Assembly: GCA_023484105.1 (NCBI GenBank)
Contig: JAMDBD010000004.1
Coordinates: forward strand, 1 to 53,468
DNA from: Thermoplasmatota archaeon
Lineage (GTDB): Archaea > Thermoplasmatota > Thermoplasmata > Thermoplasmatales > Thermoplasmataceae
Direction of reading: 5' to 3'
DNA length: 53,468 nt
Each line of letters opens with the position of its first letter. Position 1 is the stretch's first letter. The translations under genes were made by a program, and so were the position numbers. A model generated the notes under the pieces. It searched no databases, was not told the DNA's origin, and was given only the letters and a program-made list of their open reading frames with translations. Shown here one piece after another: positions 35,911 to 43,664 of this stretch.

Positions 35911-36489
35911 ATGCTCCCTTCCATTCAGGAAATAATGAAGATGAGAAAGAATCTTGGCGTGAGTCAGAAGGATCTTGCCAGGAGTGTGGGAGTGAGTCAG
36001 TCATATATAGCAAGGCTGGAAAAAGGGGAAATAAATCCGGCGTATGACAAGATAAGAAAGATATATGCATACCTTGAAAGAAAGGGCCAGAATGCAGAAA
36101 GTATGGATATAAAGGCTGAAAGGCTTATGAGTTCACCTGTTGTATGGGCAATGCCGAACGATAGCGTGCTAACATGCCTCTCAACAATGAGGAAAAGCGG
36201 ATTCTCTCAGTTGCCAGTTGGGGGACGCGGGAACTCAAACATGGGTACAGTGACTGAATCAGGGATCAACGATCTTCTTGTCAGTGGCACTCCCATAGAA
36301 TCACTTAAGGGAATGAACCTGAGATCCATTATGTCAGAACCTCTTCCGGTAGTAGGAAAGAATTCTCCACTTTATGCTCTCTATCCACTGCTCAGATTCT
36401 TCGGCGCGGTCCTGATATCAGACTCAGGGGAGATTGTCGGCATCATTACCAAGGCGGACATTCTGAAGGCGGTGGAGGCATATGGGTAA
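35911..36489 (+). CDS. HTH-CBS domain regulator
   Basis: A 192-residue predicted transcription factor. Residues about 5-60 are an XRE/Cro-type helix-turn-helix (VSQKDLARSVGVSQSYIARLEKG), followed by two CBS repeats (about 68-185), a ligand-sensing module usually binding adenine nucleotides. TATA AAATATATAA (35874-35883) precedes it. It overlaps carS by eight bases and so heads the carS-pth2 operon; control of lipid synthesis by a nucleotide signal is an inference. Confidence 0.9.
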   Translation: MLPSIQEIMKMRKNLGVSQKDLARSVGVSQSYIARLEKGEINPAYDKIRKIYAYLERKGQNAESMDIKAERLMSSPVVWAMPNDSVLTCLSTMRKSGFSQLPVGGRGNSNMGTVTESGINDLLVSGTPIESLKGMNLRSIMSEPLPVVGKNSPLYALYPLLRFFGAVLISDSGEIVGIITKADILKAVEAYG

Positions 36490-37042
36490 TCCGCTGTTTC
36501 TAATAATTCAGGGATTTGTCCTGTTCCTGCCCGCCATGGCGGCAAATTCTCTTGCGGTTGTTACGGGCGGAATCGGGAAAATGGATTTCGGAAAATCCAT
36601 GCGAGATGGGCACAGGATTTTCGGAGACGGCAAGACATGGAGTGGCTTTCTTGGCGGCATCGCACTTTCTATTACCTTTGGATACATAATTCTCGGAGTC
36701 GATTATTTGATGAAATATCCGCTCTATCCTTATGGCTATGGAGCAATATATCCGCTTTCTTCCCTGGTTCCAATGTGTGCGGGCTCCCTTACAGGCGATC
36801 TCGCAGGGTCATTCACAAAGAGAAGGATTGGAATACCCAGTGGCGGAAATGCGCATCTTCTTGATCAGATCCCATTTGCCATCATGTCTCTAATATTCAT
36901 ATTTGTCTTTGATCCATCTTTTTTCTATGCCGTCTATTATAATTATTTCGCTATACCATTTATATTAATAATTACGCCTCCTATCCACAGGGCAGTGAAT
37001 ATAATCGGATACAGAATGAACAGGAAGTCGGTTCCATGGTGA
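36482..37042 (+). CDS. carS: CDP-archaeol synthase
   Basis: A membrane enzyme that activates unsaturated archaetidic acid with CTP to CDP-archaeol, the branch point to polar lipids. It has 186 residues and about five helices. The CDP-alcohol site motifs are DGHRIFGDGKTWSGFLGG (residues about 40-57) and AGSLTGDLAGSFTKRRIGIPSG (see about 99-120) with HLLDQIPF. Overlap with the HTH-CBS gene (8 bases) and pth2 (7 bases) shows a tight operon. Confidence 0.93.
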   Translation: MGNPLFLIIQGFVLFLPAMAANSLAVVTGGIGKMDFGKSMRDGHRIFGDGKTWSGFLGGIALSITFGYIILGVDYLMKYPLYPYGYGAIYPLSSLVPMCAGSLTGDLAGSFTKRRIGIPSGGNAHLLDQIPFAIMSLIFIFVFDPSFFYAVYYNYFAIPFILIITPPIHRAVNIIGYRMNRKSVPW

Positions 37043-37395
37043 AGCAGTACAAAATGGTGATAGCAGTCAGGAAGGATCTAGACATCGGCAAGGGTAAGAT
37101 AGGTTCACAGGTTGCCCATGCGGCTGTCTCATGTGCACTTTACGCTGAAAAGCACGATAAGAAGGCATTCTCCGAATGGATGAAACAGGGACAAAGGAAA
37201 GTTGTGGTTCGGGTGGACGATTTGAACCAAATCTACGCTCTCAAAAACAGGGCAGAGGCCTTGGGGATCACGAACAGCCTGATAACAGATGCGGGAAAGA
37301 CACAGGTCGAACCAGAAACAGTAACATGCATCGGTCTTGGCCCTGCAGAAGAGGAAATTCTGGATCAGCTGACCGGAAATTTCTCGCTTCTATAA
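37036..37395 (+). CDS. pth2: peptidyl-tRNA hydrolase, archaeal Pth2 type
   Basis: A 119-residue Pth2 enzyme that frees tRNA from peptidyl-tRNA dropped by ribosomes. Motifs: GKGKIGSQVAHAAVS (residues about 18-32), KVVVRVDDLNQI, and the C-terminal DAGKTQVEPETVTCIGLGP. Length and layout are standard. Translationally coupled to carS; the pairing looks incidental. Its 3' end overlaps the convergent trans-sulfuration gene by six bases. Confidence 0.96.
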   Translation: MVKQYKMVIAVRKDLDIGKGKIGSQVAHAAVSCALYAEKHDKKAFSEWMKQGQRKVVVRVDDLNQIYALKNRAEALGITNSLITDAGKTQVEPETVTCIGLGPAEEEILDQLTGNFSLL

Positions 37396-38550
37396 TGCCC
37401 TAAGCGCCTGATCCAGATCCTCTATGAGATCATCAACATCCTCTATGCCCACAGAAAGGCGGACCATCGAATCATTGATGCCGACAGCCTGCCTCTCCTC
37501 CCTGGACATTGAGGAATGGGATGTGTCCACGGGAAGGGTTGCCAGTGATTCAACGCCGCCAAGGCTTGCCGCAGGATGCACAATACTGAGTTTTGTCAGG
37601 AACCTTCTGGCATCTGCTGTATTTCCCTTCACATCGAAGGAAACCATTCCGCCACCTCCCCTCAATACCCTCCTTGCAATGCCGGAGTATTTTTCTGAAG
37701 TCAGTGGGTAATATACATTGGAAACTCTGGGGTGTTCGGCAAGAAACTTCGCTATCCTGTGAGCGCTTTCGTTGTGCCTGACCATCCTGAGTCCAAGCGT
37801 CTTGATCCCTCTCAGTGCCAGATAAGACTGAAAAGGATCTGCAGAAGCTCCATAGCTCTTTCTCACACTGGCCACATCCGGATAAACGGTTTTGGAGAAC
37901 CCTCCTACGCCAAGAATTATGTCGCTGTGACCCCCCAGGTATTTGGTGGCACTGTGCACAACGGCAGAAGCACCGAATTCAAAGGGTTTCTGGTTGAACG
38001 GTGTGGCAAACGTGGCATCCACTATCATGGAAATTCCCGCATCCATGCAGTCCTTTCCTATCTTCTCAATGTCGGCAACTCCGAGGGTGGGATTTACAAT
38101 CGACTCAAGAAAAAGGAGTGAATAACTGTCGAAGTTAATATCCTGCGTATTGAGCTCATCCAGAGAATAGAAATCAACTGTAAATCCTGCCCTGGCAAGA
38201 TCCTTAAGGAGAAATGAATACGTCTGGCCGTAAAGTTCCCGCAGTGCTGCAATCTTTTTACCTCTCTGTGCAAGCCCTATGACTGTTGAACTTATTGCAC
38301 CCATTCCACTCGAAAAGGCCAGGGCTTTCTCCGATCCCTCCAGCAGCCTGTATTTTTCCTCAAGTGACGCAACGGTTGGATTTGACCATCTTGAATAAAG
38401 AAAAGGCTTTCCGGTTGTTGGATCCAGATATGCATCGGGATCATAGTTCGGATTCGTGAAGGTAGAATTCTGGAATATGGGCGTAACAACATTTCCGATC
38501 CTTTCATCCTTGAACTCTCCTCCCTGAACCGCAAGCGTATCAAACTTCAT
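37390..38550 (-). CDS. cystathionine gamma-synthase/lyase family enzyme
   Basis: A 386-residue PLP enzyme of the Cys/Met metabolism family. The PLP lysine is in HSATKYLGGHSD (near residue 205); SRWSNPTVASLEE and SSGMGAISSTVIGL mark the phosphate-binding region, and the C-terminal SLGGVESLATLPVDTSHSS is typical. It could be a cystathionine gamma-synthase, gamma-lyase or methionine gamma-lyase; the tyrosine-rich loop is not enough to choose. No methionine-pathway partner lies next to it. Confidence 0.9.
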   Translation of the reverse strand: MKFDTLAVQGGEFKDERIGNVVTPIFQNSTFTNPNYDPDAYLDPTTGKPFLYSRWSNPTVASLEEKYRLLEGSEKALAFSSGMGAISSTVIGLAQRGKKIAALRELYGQTYSFLLKDLARAGFTVDFYSLDELNTQDINFDSYSLLFLESIVNPTLGVADIEKIGKDCMDAGISMIVDATFATPFNQKPFEFGASAVVHSATKYLGGHSDIILGVGGFSKTVYPDVASVRKSYGASADPFQSYLALRGIKTLGLRMVRHNESAHRIAKFLAEHPRVSNVYYPLTSEKYSGIARRVLRGGGGMVSFDVKGNTADARRFLTKLSIVHPAASLGGVESLATLPVDTSHSSMSREERQAVGINDSMVRLSVGIEDVDDLIEDLDQALRAL

Positions 38551-39115
38551 GATTCCATATATTTATCTTCGGTAAATACTATTGCGGCACTTCAACTCCA
38601 GCTGTCCTCATTTCACGCAACCTGGGGTTTTATTAATTTTCTCTATAGAAAAGGATCTCTTTAGCACTTCTCTGAAAATATCAAAATTTCACATGCCTAT
38701 CTGTGTCTGGAATGAAAAAAATTCTCCACCGGGAAGCATCATGTCGTGTCACCTCAATGCAGGGTTTTCAGTTATAAAACAGATCTGATACACTAAGTCG
38801 AAGGCAAGGAACTGGTATTTTTTGCTGCAATTTGATGCAAATAGGGAAAATAATTAAGATACAGCTTGACACCATGCCAGAGAAATTAATGAAAGAAAGA
38901 ATCACCTGCCTGGGAAGAAACTGAGACGGTACTTATGGAATTTAAGCGATACTATAAAGGCATCCTAACTGTGCAGGAAATGTGACATAAATCCTGTGAT
39001 AAACTGTACAGAGGCCCACAGCTTTATTCATTTGCATTTCCTCTCTCGTGTGACGTTAAAGCAGGCAGTGGTTGTACATCCTGAAGATTATTTAGTGGAA
39101 ACGCCTTCACTCCGC
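38551..39115. other. long gene-less stretch
   Basis: About 565 bases without a supported gene, flanked by divergent starts. A plus-strand frame is open for 40 codons ahead of the acyl-CoA dehydrogenase start but is not homologous. On the minus strand, GAGGTGA precedes a 17-codon frame (38689-38742, MMLPGGEFFSFQTQIGM) that would lie in the leader of the trans-sulfuration gene. No tRNA, hairpin array or insertion sequence was recognised. Confidence 0.5.
39086..39095 (+). promoter_or_regulatory. TATA box of the acyl-CoA dehydrogenase gene
   Basis: GATTATTTAG centred about 26 bases before ATG 39116. This supports 39116, not the upstream in-frame ATG at 38996, as the start, with a leaderless message. 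Confidence 0.55.
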
Positions 39116-40306
39116 ATGGACTTTAAACTGAGCGAAGAACAGAAACTCCTCAGGGAAACAGTAAGAGAATTTTCTGAAAAGGAAATATCGCCGAGAATAG
39201 GGGACATGATCAGGAAGAGGAAGATCCCGGAAGAGATAAAGAACGGAATGGCTAAACTGGGTCTACTTGGAATGACAGTGCCTGAGGAATACGGAGGCAT
39301 GGGGGCAGATGCGCTGACCACCGGCATAGTGGCAGAAGAGATAGGTAGGGCAGATCCAACAGCTTCAATACCAGTTCTATTCCTGGTGGACAATGCCTGG
39401 TCCTACCTGATAAGCAAGTATGGAACCTCAAAACTGAAGGAAAACTTGCTTCCGGATGTTGCAAAGGGCAAAAAAATTGTGGGAATAGCCTCAACAGAGC
39501 CTAATTTCGGCTCAGACCTGTCCTCAATGACTTCCAGGGCAACGAAGGTGAATGGGGGCTTTATTCTCAGCGGTGAGAAGGCTTTCATAAGCCTTGTAAG
39601 AGATATTGATGAGACAGGAGGCGGATTTGTCACTGTGTTTAAGACAGATCCTGCAAAGGGGACAGATGGCATATCGCTCATATTCATGCCTTATGACAGG
39701 AAGCAGATGGAGACAATGTTCATAGAGGAGATGGGGAGAGAGGGATCATCATGGGGAAGCTTCAAATTTTCTGATCTGCAGGTGGGAGATGATCATCTCA
39801 TAGGAGAGATCAACAGGGGATTCCGCATAGTCCATGAAGGATTTGAGTTCGCCAGGGGACTGATATCGATGATCTCATGCGGGGCGGCCAGTAAATCCCT
39901 TGAAAATGGGGCAGAGTACATGAAACAGCGCAGGGCATTCGGAAGAGAAATAGCACGTTTCCAGGGGCTGCAGTTTGACCTGGCACAGGACGTCGCGAAG
40001 ATAGAGGCTGCGAGAAACACATCCATGAAGGCGCTGTGGATGTACGACATGGAGCAGAATGGGAAGATGTTTACCAGATTTGACGTGAGCAAGGAGATTG
40101 CCATTGCCAAGTTCATAGCAACCACATGGGCCTTCGACGCAATAAATGATGCGCTGCAGTGGCAGGGGGCATATGGTTACTCAAAGGATTGCCCGGAGGA
40201 ATGGGCCTTGCGAGGAATACGTTCTTTTCAGCTGGCTGAGGGTTCCAGGGAAATAATGAAGCTTATAATAGCAAGAGAAACACTTGGTAAGGAATACCTC
40301 AGGTAG
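39116..40306 (+). CDS. acyl-CoA dehydrogenase
   Basis: A 396-residue FAD-dependent acyl-CoA dehydrogenase that introduces the alpha-beta double bond. The start is set by the family-typical MDFKLSEEQKLLRETVREF. FAD and substrate motifs include GIASTEPNFGSDLSSM, KAFISL, the QRRAFGREIARFQ stretch and QGAYGYSKDCPEEWALR near the C-terminus. The catalytic base region ends in LAEGSREIMKLIIARETLG rather than a clear Glu-Gly-Thr, so chain-length class is open. Convergent with folP, overlapping by eight bases. Confidence 0.92.
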   Translation: MDFKLSEEQKLLRETVREFSEKEISPRIGDMIRKRKIPEEIKNGMAKLGLLGMTVPEEYGGMGADALTTGIVAEEIGRADPTASIPVLFLVDNAWSYLISKYGTSKLKENLLPDVAKGKKIVGIASTEPNFGSDLSSMTSRATKVNGGFILSGEKAFISLVRDIDETGGGFVTVFKTDPAKGTDGISLIFMPYDRKQMETMFIEEMGREGSSWGSFKFSDLQVGDDHLIGEINRGFRIVHEGFEFARGLISMISCGAASKSLENGAEYMKQRRAFGREIARFQGLQFDLAQDVAKIEAARNTSMKALWMYDMEQNGKMFTRFDVSKEIAIAKFIATTWAFDAINDALQWQGAYGYSKDCPEEWALRGIRSFQLAEGSREIMKLIIARETLGKEYLR

Positions 40307-41327
40307 ATCCGCTCAATTCTCTGAATACCATGAGAGCAGATCTGTTCTCTGACACGTCATGCACTCGCAATATGTCAACTCCATGCATCTGAAGGTAGAT
40401 GGAGGATGCAATGGTTCCCGGTAGCCTGTGAAAAACGTCCTCACCGGTAATATTGCCTATCCAGCTCTTTCTGGACGTTCCCACAAGCAAAGGAAAACCT
40501 ATCCTGAAAGAATCTATACTTCTCAGTATTTCAACATTCCCTGAAAATTTTTTTGAAAACCCTATCCCGGGATCAAGAATGACCATCTCCGGATCTATTC
40601 CGGAATGCTGCATATCAAGGAGCCTTGAGTAGAAAAAGCCATTGATCTCGGCCACCAGGTTCCTGTATTCCGCCAGAGTTTGCATATTGGAATGGTCACC
40701 TCTCATGTGCATGACGATGCATTTCAGTCGGCTTTCAGAGGCGATAGCTCTCATCCTGCTATCTGAAAATCCGGAAATATCGTTTATGTATCCTATTCCA
40801 TAATCAAGCATGGCCTCAACAGTCTCTGGATGATATGTGTCGATGGATAATGGAATATCGGTAACTGATGATAGATATTGTACCACCGGTCTGATTCTCT
40901 TTATCTCATCATCCGCACCGATAACATGTGAGCCTGGTCTGCTGCTCTCGCCACCTATATCAATTATGTCAGGTTTAGCATCTATCATTCTGTCAAGCAG
41001 CCTTTCGTTTTCAGAGATCCGAGAAGCTGGATAAAAAGAGTCAGGCGTTGCATTTACCACACCCATCAGCAAGGGCATTCCAGATATCTTCTTCCGGTTT
41101 TCAAAACCGCTTACAATCATAGCGGCATAGCGTGAATCAAAGCCACTTTCACGCAGGAATTCGTATAGTGAAAGATCAATACCGTACAAACGTCTAAAAC
41201 CTTTACCGCATATTTCGATTTCCGCAGAACTGTCCGAGAGATCGTAATAAACAAAGCCACCGGATGGTTCCCTGAAAACAAAATGTCTCAGCATTAATAA
41301 CCCATATCCACTTGATATTTCACACAT
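40299..41327 (-). CDS. folP: dihydropteroate synthase with N-terminal extension
   Basis: Joins the pterin diphosphate to p-aminobenzoate in folate-type cofactor synthesis. The canonical DHPS motifs are GVVNATPDSF, DIGGESSRPG, LSIDTYHPETVE, YINDISG, MHMRGDHSNMQ, LDPGIGFSKK and LVGTSRKSWIG. The TIM-barrel starts only at about residue 85, so there is an N-terminal extension of about 84 residues (RHFVFREPSGGFVYYDLSD) of unknown role; a later ATG at 41294 (MLRHF) is the likelier start and still leaves most of it. Identification of the catalytic domain is secure. Confidence 0.92.
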   Translation of the reverse strand: MCEISSGYGLLMLRHFVFREPSGGFVYYDLSDSSAEIEICGKGFRRLYGIDLSLYEFLRESGFDSRYAAMIVSGFENRKKISGMPLLMGVVNATPDSFYPASRISENERLLDRMIDAKPDIIDIGGESSRPGSHVIGADDEIKRIRPVVQYLSSVTDIPLSIDTYHPETVEAMLDYGIGYINDISGFSDSRMRAIASESRLKCIVMHMRGDHSNMQTLAEYRNLVAEINGFFYSRLLDMQHSGIDPEMVILDPGIGFSKKFSGNVEILRSIDSFRIGFPLLVGTSRKSWIGNITGEDVFHRLPGTIASSIYLQMHGVDILRVHDVSENRSALMVFRELSGST

Positions 41328-41387
41328 TCTACGTTTTTCGTTTTATGTATTCTGCATTACGTAATTTCTGTTTATAAAACCTTATAA

Positions 41388-41870
41388 ATGGAGAAGGGAT
41401 TTCTCAATTCGCACTCCTCAATTCAAAGTGGTACAATGCCTAATAACAACGCAAACGGCACCAAGGTGCCCTCAGAAAAGCATTACACGGATCTTGATAC
41501 TCTCTCTGCTGCGATTAGCATAGGGCTGAGCCTGCAGGACAGAAGGATGAGCAGGGAGGAGTCTATGCATGCTGCGGAGCATCTGATAAATTTCTTTGGA
41601 TACAGCGACAGAGTCATAGATAACATGCTGGAACCTGAAGATCGTGACGCCTTCTATACAATGGAAGACATCGGCGTTCTGCAGACAGAAAGGGAAGAGA
41701 CAACGCTTTTTGACGGAAGGGAATGGAGAATACACTACTGGCTGCTGAACATATCAAGGATTGGAGAACTGGCAGAAATGCCTGCGGATACCAGCGCTAT
41801 TGTCGAGGATGATGCGTTCAACTTTTACGAGACCATTCCGGAGGAAGAGTGGAGAGCTCCTCCCGGGTGA
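41388..41870 (+). CDS. conserved acidic Thermoplasmata protein (DUF6015-like)
   Basis: A 160-residue acidic protein (about 144 if started at ATG 41436), predicted cytoplasmic. Two features stand out: a helical core (TLSAAISIGLSLQDRRMSREESMHAAEHLINFFG) and a C-terminal DDAFNFYETIPEEEWRAPPG. It resembles the archaeal DUF6015 group known to me only by name. The TATA TTTATAAAAC (41371-41380) would start transcripts near 41400, so ATG 41436 may be the real start. It abuts the ABCE1 gene with no spacer. Confidence 0.7.
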   Translation: MEKGFLNSHSSIQSGTMPNNNANGTKVPSEKHYTDLDTLSAAISIGLSLQDRRMSREESMHAAEHLINFFGYSDRVIDNMLEPEDRDAFYTMEDIGVLQTEREETTLFDGREWRIHYWLLNISRIGELAEMPADTSAIVEDDAFNFYETIPEEEWRAPPG

Positions 41871-43652
41871 TTGTCCTTGCATGTTGCCATACTTGATCGT
41901 GAGAAGTGCCATCCTAAGAAATGCAATCATGAATGCCAGTATTACTGCCCCCCTGTAAGAAGTGGCACCCCAACGATCGAATTTCTTGATTACCAGGACG
42001 AGCCTGTGATCAATGAGCCCCTGTGCATTGGATGTGGTATATGCGTGAAACGCTGCCCATTTGGCGCAATAAAGATCGTAAGCCTTCCGGAGGAATCCGG
42101 GGAAATGCTGCACAGATATGGCGTAAATTCCTTCAGGCTTTATTCGCTGCCTACGCTTGAAAGATCAAAAGTAACTGCAGTCCTTGGAAAAAATGGGCTT
42201 GGCAAGACCACAGCACTTAACATACTTTCAGGTATCACAATCCCTAACCTCGGCAACTATGAGCAAAAGGGCGACATGGACAAAGTGATAGAAAATTTCT
42301 CAGGCAGCGTTCTGGGAGACTATTTCAGGAGCCTGTATTCCGGCAAAATGAAGGTGGTTCTGAAAAACCAGTATGTGGATAAAATTCCTATGGTGGTAAG
42401 CGGCACAGTCAGAAATATACTGCAGGACGCCGACGAAACCTCAAAAATGGATTACATAGTCGAAAGGATGGGGCTCGAGAATATTCTGTCAAGGGACATC
42501 AAGGAGTGTTCAGGAGGTGAGCTTCAGAAGACTGCGGTGGCAGTTGCCCTTCTGAAGGAATCTGATACTCTTCTTATAGATGAGATGTCATCGTATCTGG
42601 ACATAGGGGACAGGGTAAGCATTTCCCTTCTGCTTCAGGAGCTGGGCAAGACAAAGAACATGATGATTGTTGAACATGATCTGGCAATACTGGACTGGCT
42701 TGCGGATACAGTATTTCCGGTTTATGGAGAACCTGGTGCATATGGAATAGTTGCCTCTCCAAGGACAACATCCAGGGCTATCAATTCATTCCTCGAGGGA
42801 TACCTCAGGGAGGAAAACGTCAGGATAAGGGAATATCAGATCCAGTTCTCCACCAGGAACTGGAAGAGATCCGTTGCCGGTGATATATTTCTGGAATGGA
42901 AAGACGTTACAAAGAAACTTGGCAGCTTCAGGCTTACCTCTGCCAGAGGAGCAATAAGAACCGGAGAGGTAATTGGATGTCTCGGCAGAAATGGCACAGG
43001 CAAAACAACGTTTGCAAGGCTCATGGCAGGAGTCCTGGAACCAGACACCGGAGAATTCTCAAGGAAAGTCAGGATAGCCTATAAGCCTCAATATATTTAT
43101 CCAAGTTTCGAAGGAACCTCTGAGGAAATGCTGAGATCGGTGCTCAAGTCAAGATACGAAGAAACGTTTAACAAGGCTGAAATATTCAGGCCGCTTGACA
43201 TAGAGGAGCTCATGGGGAGTATTGTTAAGGACCTGAGCGGGGGAGAGCTTCAGCGTCTTTCCATTGCCTTAACTCTTGCCATGGATGCTGATCTTTACCT
43301 TCTGGACGAGCCATCAGCGCACCTTGACTCCTCCTACAGAATGACTGCAGCCAAGGTGATAAAGCGTGTGATGGAGAATAACAAGAAGACGGCGATTGTC
43401 ATAGATCATGATCTTTACTTCATTGACCTTATTTCGGATGAACTGATGATTTTTTCCGGTGTTCCAGGTGTTGAGGGCATATCACATGGACCAATGAACA
43501 TGAGAGACGGAATGAATGAATTCCTCTCCAGTGTTGGAATAACGTTCAGGAGAGATGGTCTGAGCCACAGGCCAAGAATAAACAAACCTGGCAGCACTCT
43601 CGACAAGCAGCAGCGAGAAAGCGGGGAGTATTATTATTTAGACACAAAGTGA
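41871..43652 (+). CDS. rli1: ribosome recycling ATPase ABCE1/Rli1
   Basis: Splits ribosomal subunits after termination. The 593-residue protein has two N-terminal 4Fe-4S clusters (Cys13, 18, 22, 26 and Cys52, 55, 58, 62), then two nucleotide-binding domains. NBD1: Walker A GKNGLGKTT, signature CSGGELQK, Walker B LLIDEMSSYLD. NBD2: GRNGTGKTT, LSGGELQRL, LLDEPSAHLD. It starts at TTG 41871 directly after the preceding stop codon, so it is coupled to the acidic gene. TgtA follows after 12 bases. Confidence 0.97.
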   Translation: MSLHVAILDREKCHPKKCNHECQYYCPPVRSGTPTIEFLDYQDEPVINEPLCIGCGICVKRCPFGAIKIVSLPEESGEMLHRYGVNSFRLYSLPTLERSKVTAVLGKNGLGKTTALNILSGITIPNLGNYEQKGDMDKVIENFSGSVLGDYFRSLYSGKMKVVLKNQYVDKIPMVVSGTVRNILQDADETSKMDYIVERMGLENILSRDIKECSGGELQKTAVAVALLKESDTLLIDEMSSYLDIGDRVSISLLLQELGKTKNMMIVEHDLAILDWLADTVFPVYGEPGAYGIVASPRTTSRAINSFLEGYLREENVRIREYQIQFSTRNWKRSVAGDIFLEWKDVTKKLGSFRLTSARGAIRTGEVIGCLGRNGTGKTTFARLMAGVLEPDTGEFSRKVRIAYKPQYIYPSFEGTSEEMLRSVLKSRYEETFNKAEIFRPLDIEELMGSIVKDLSGGELQRLSIALTLAMDADLYLLDEPSAHLDSSYRMTAAKVIKRVMENNKKTAIVIDHDLYFIDLISDELMIFSGVPGVEGISHGPMNMRDGMNEFLSSVGITFRRDGLSHRPRINKPGSTLDKQQRESGEYYYLDTK

Positions 43653-43664
43653 TGCAGCCAGGAT

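Noticed and set aside
38996-39115. Extended N-terminus of the acyl-CoA dehydrogenase
   Set aside because: The extra 40 codons are not family-like, and a TATA box is placed exactly for ATG 39116.
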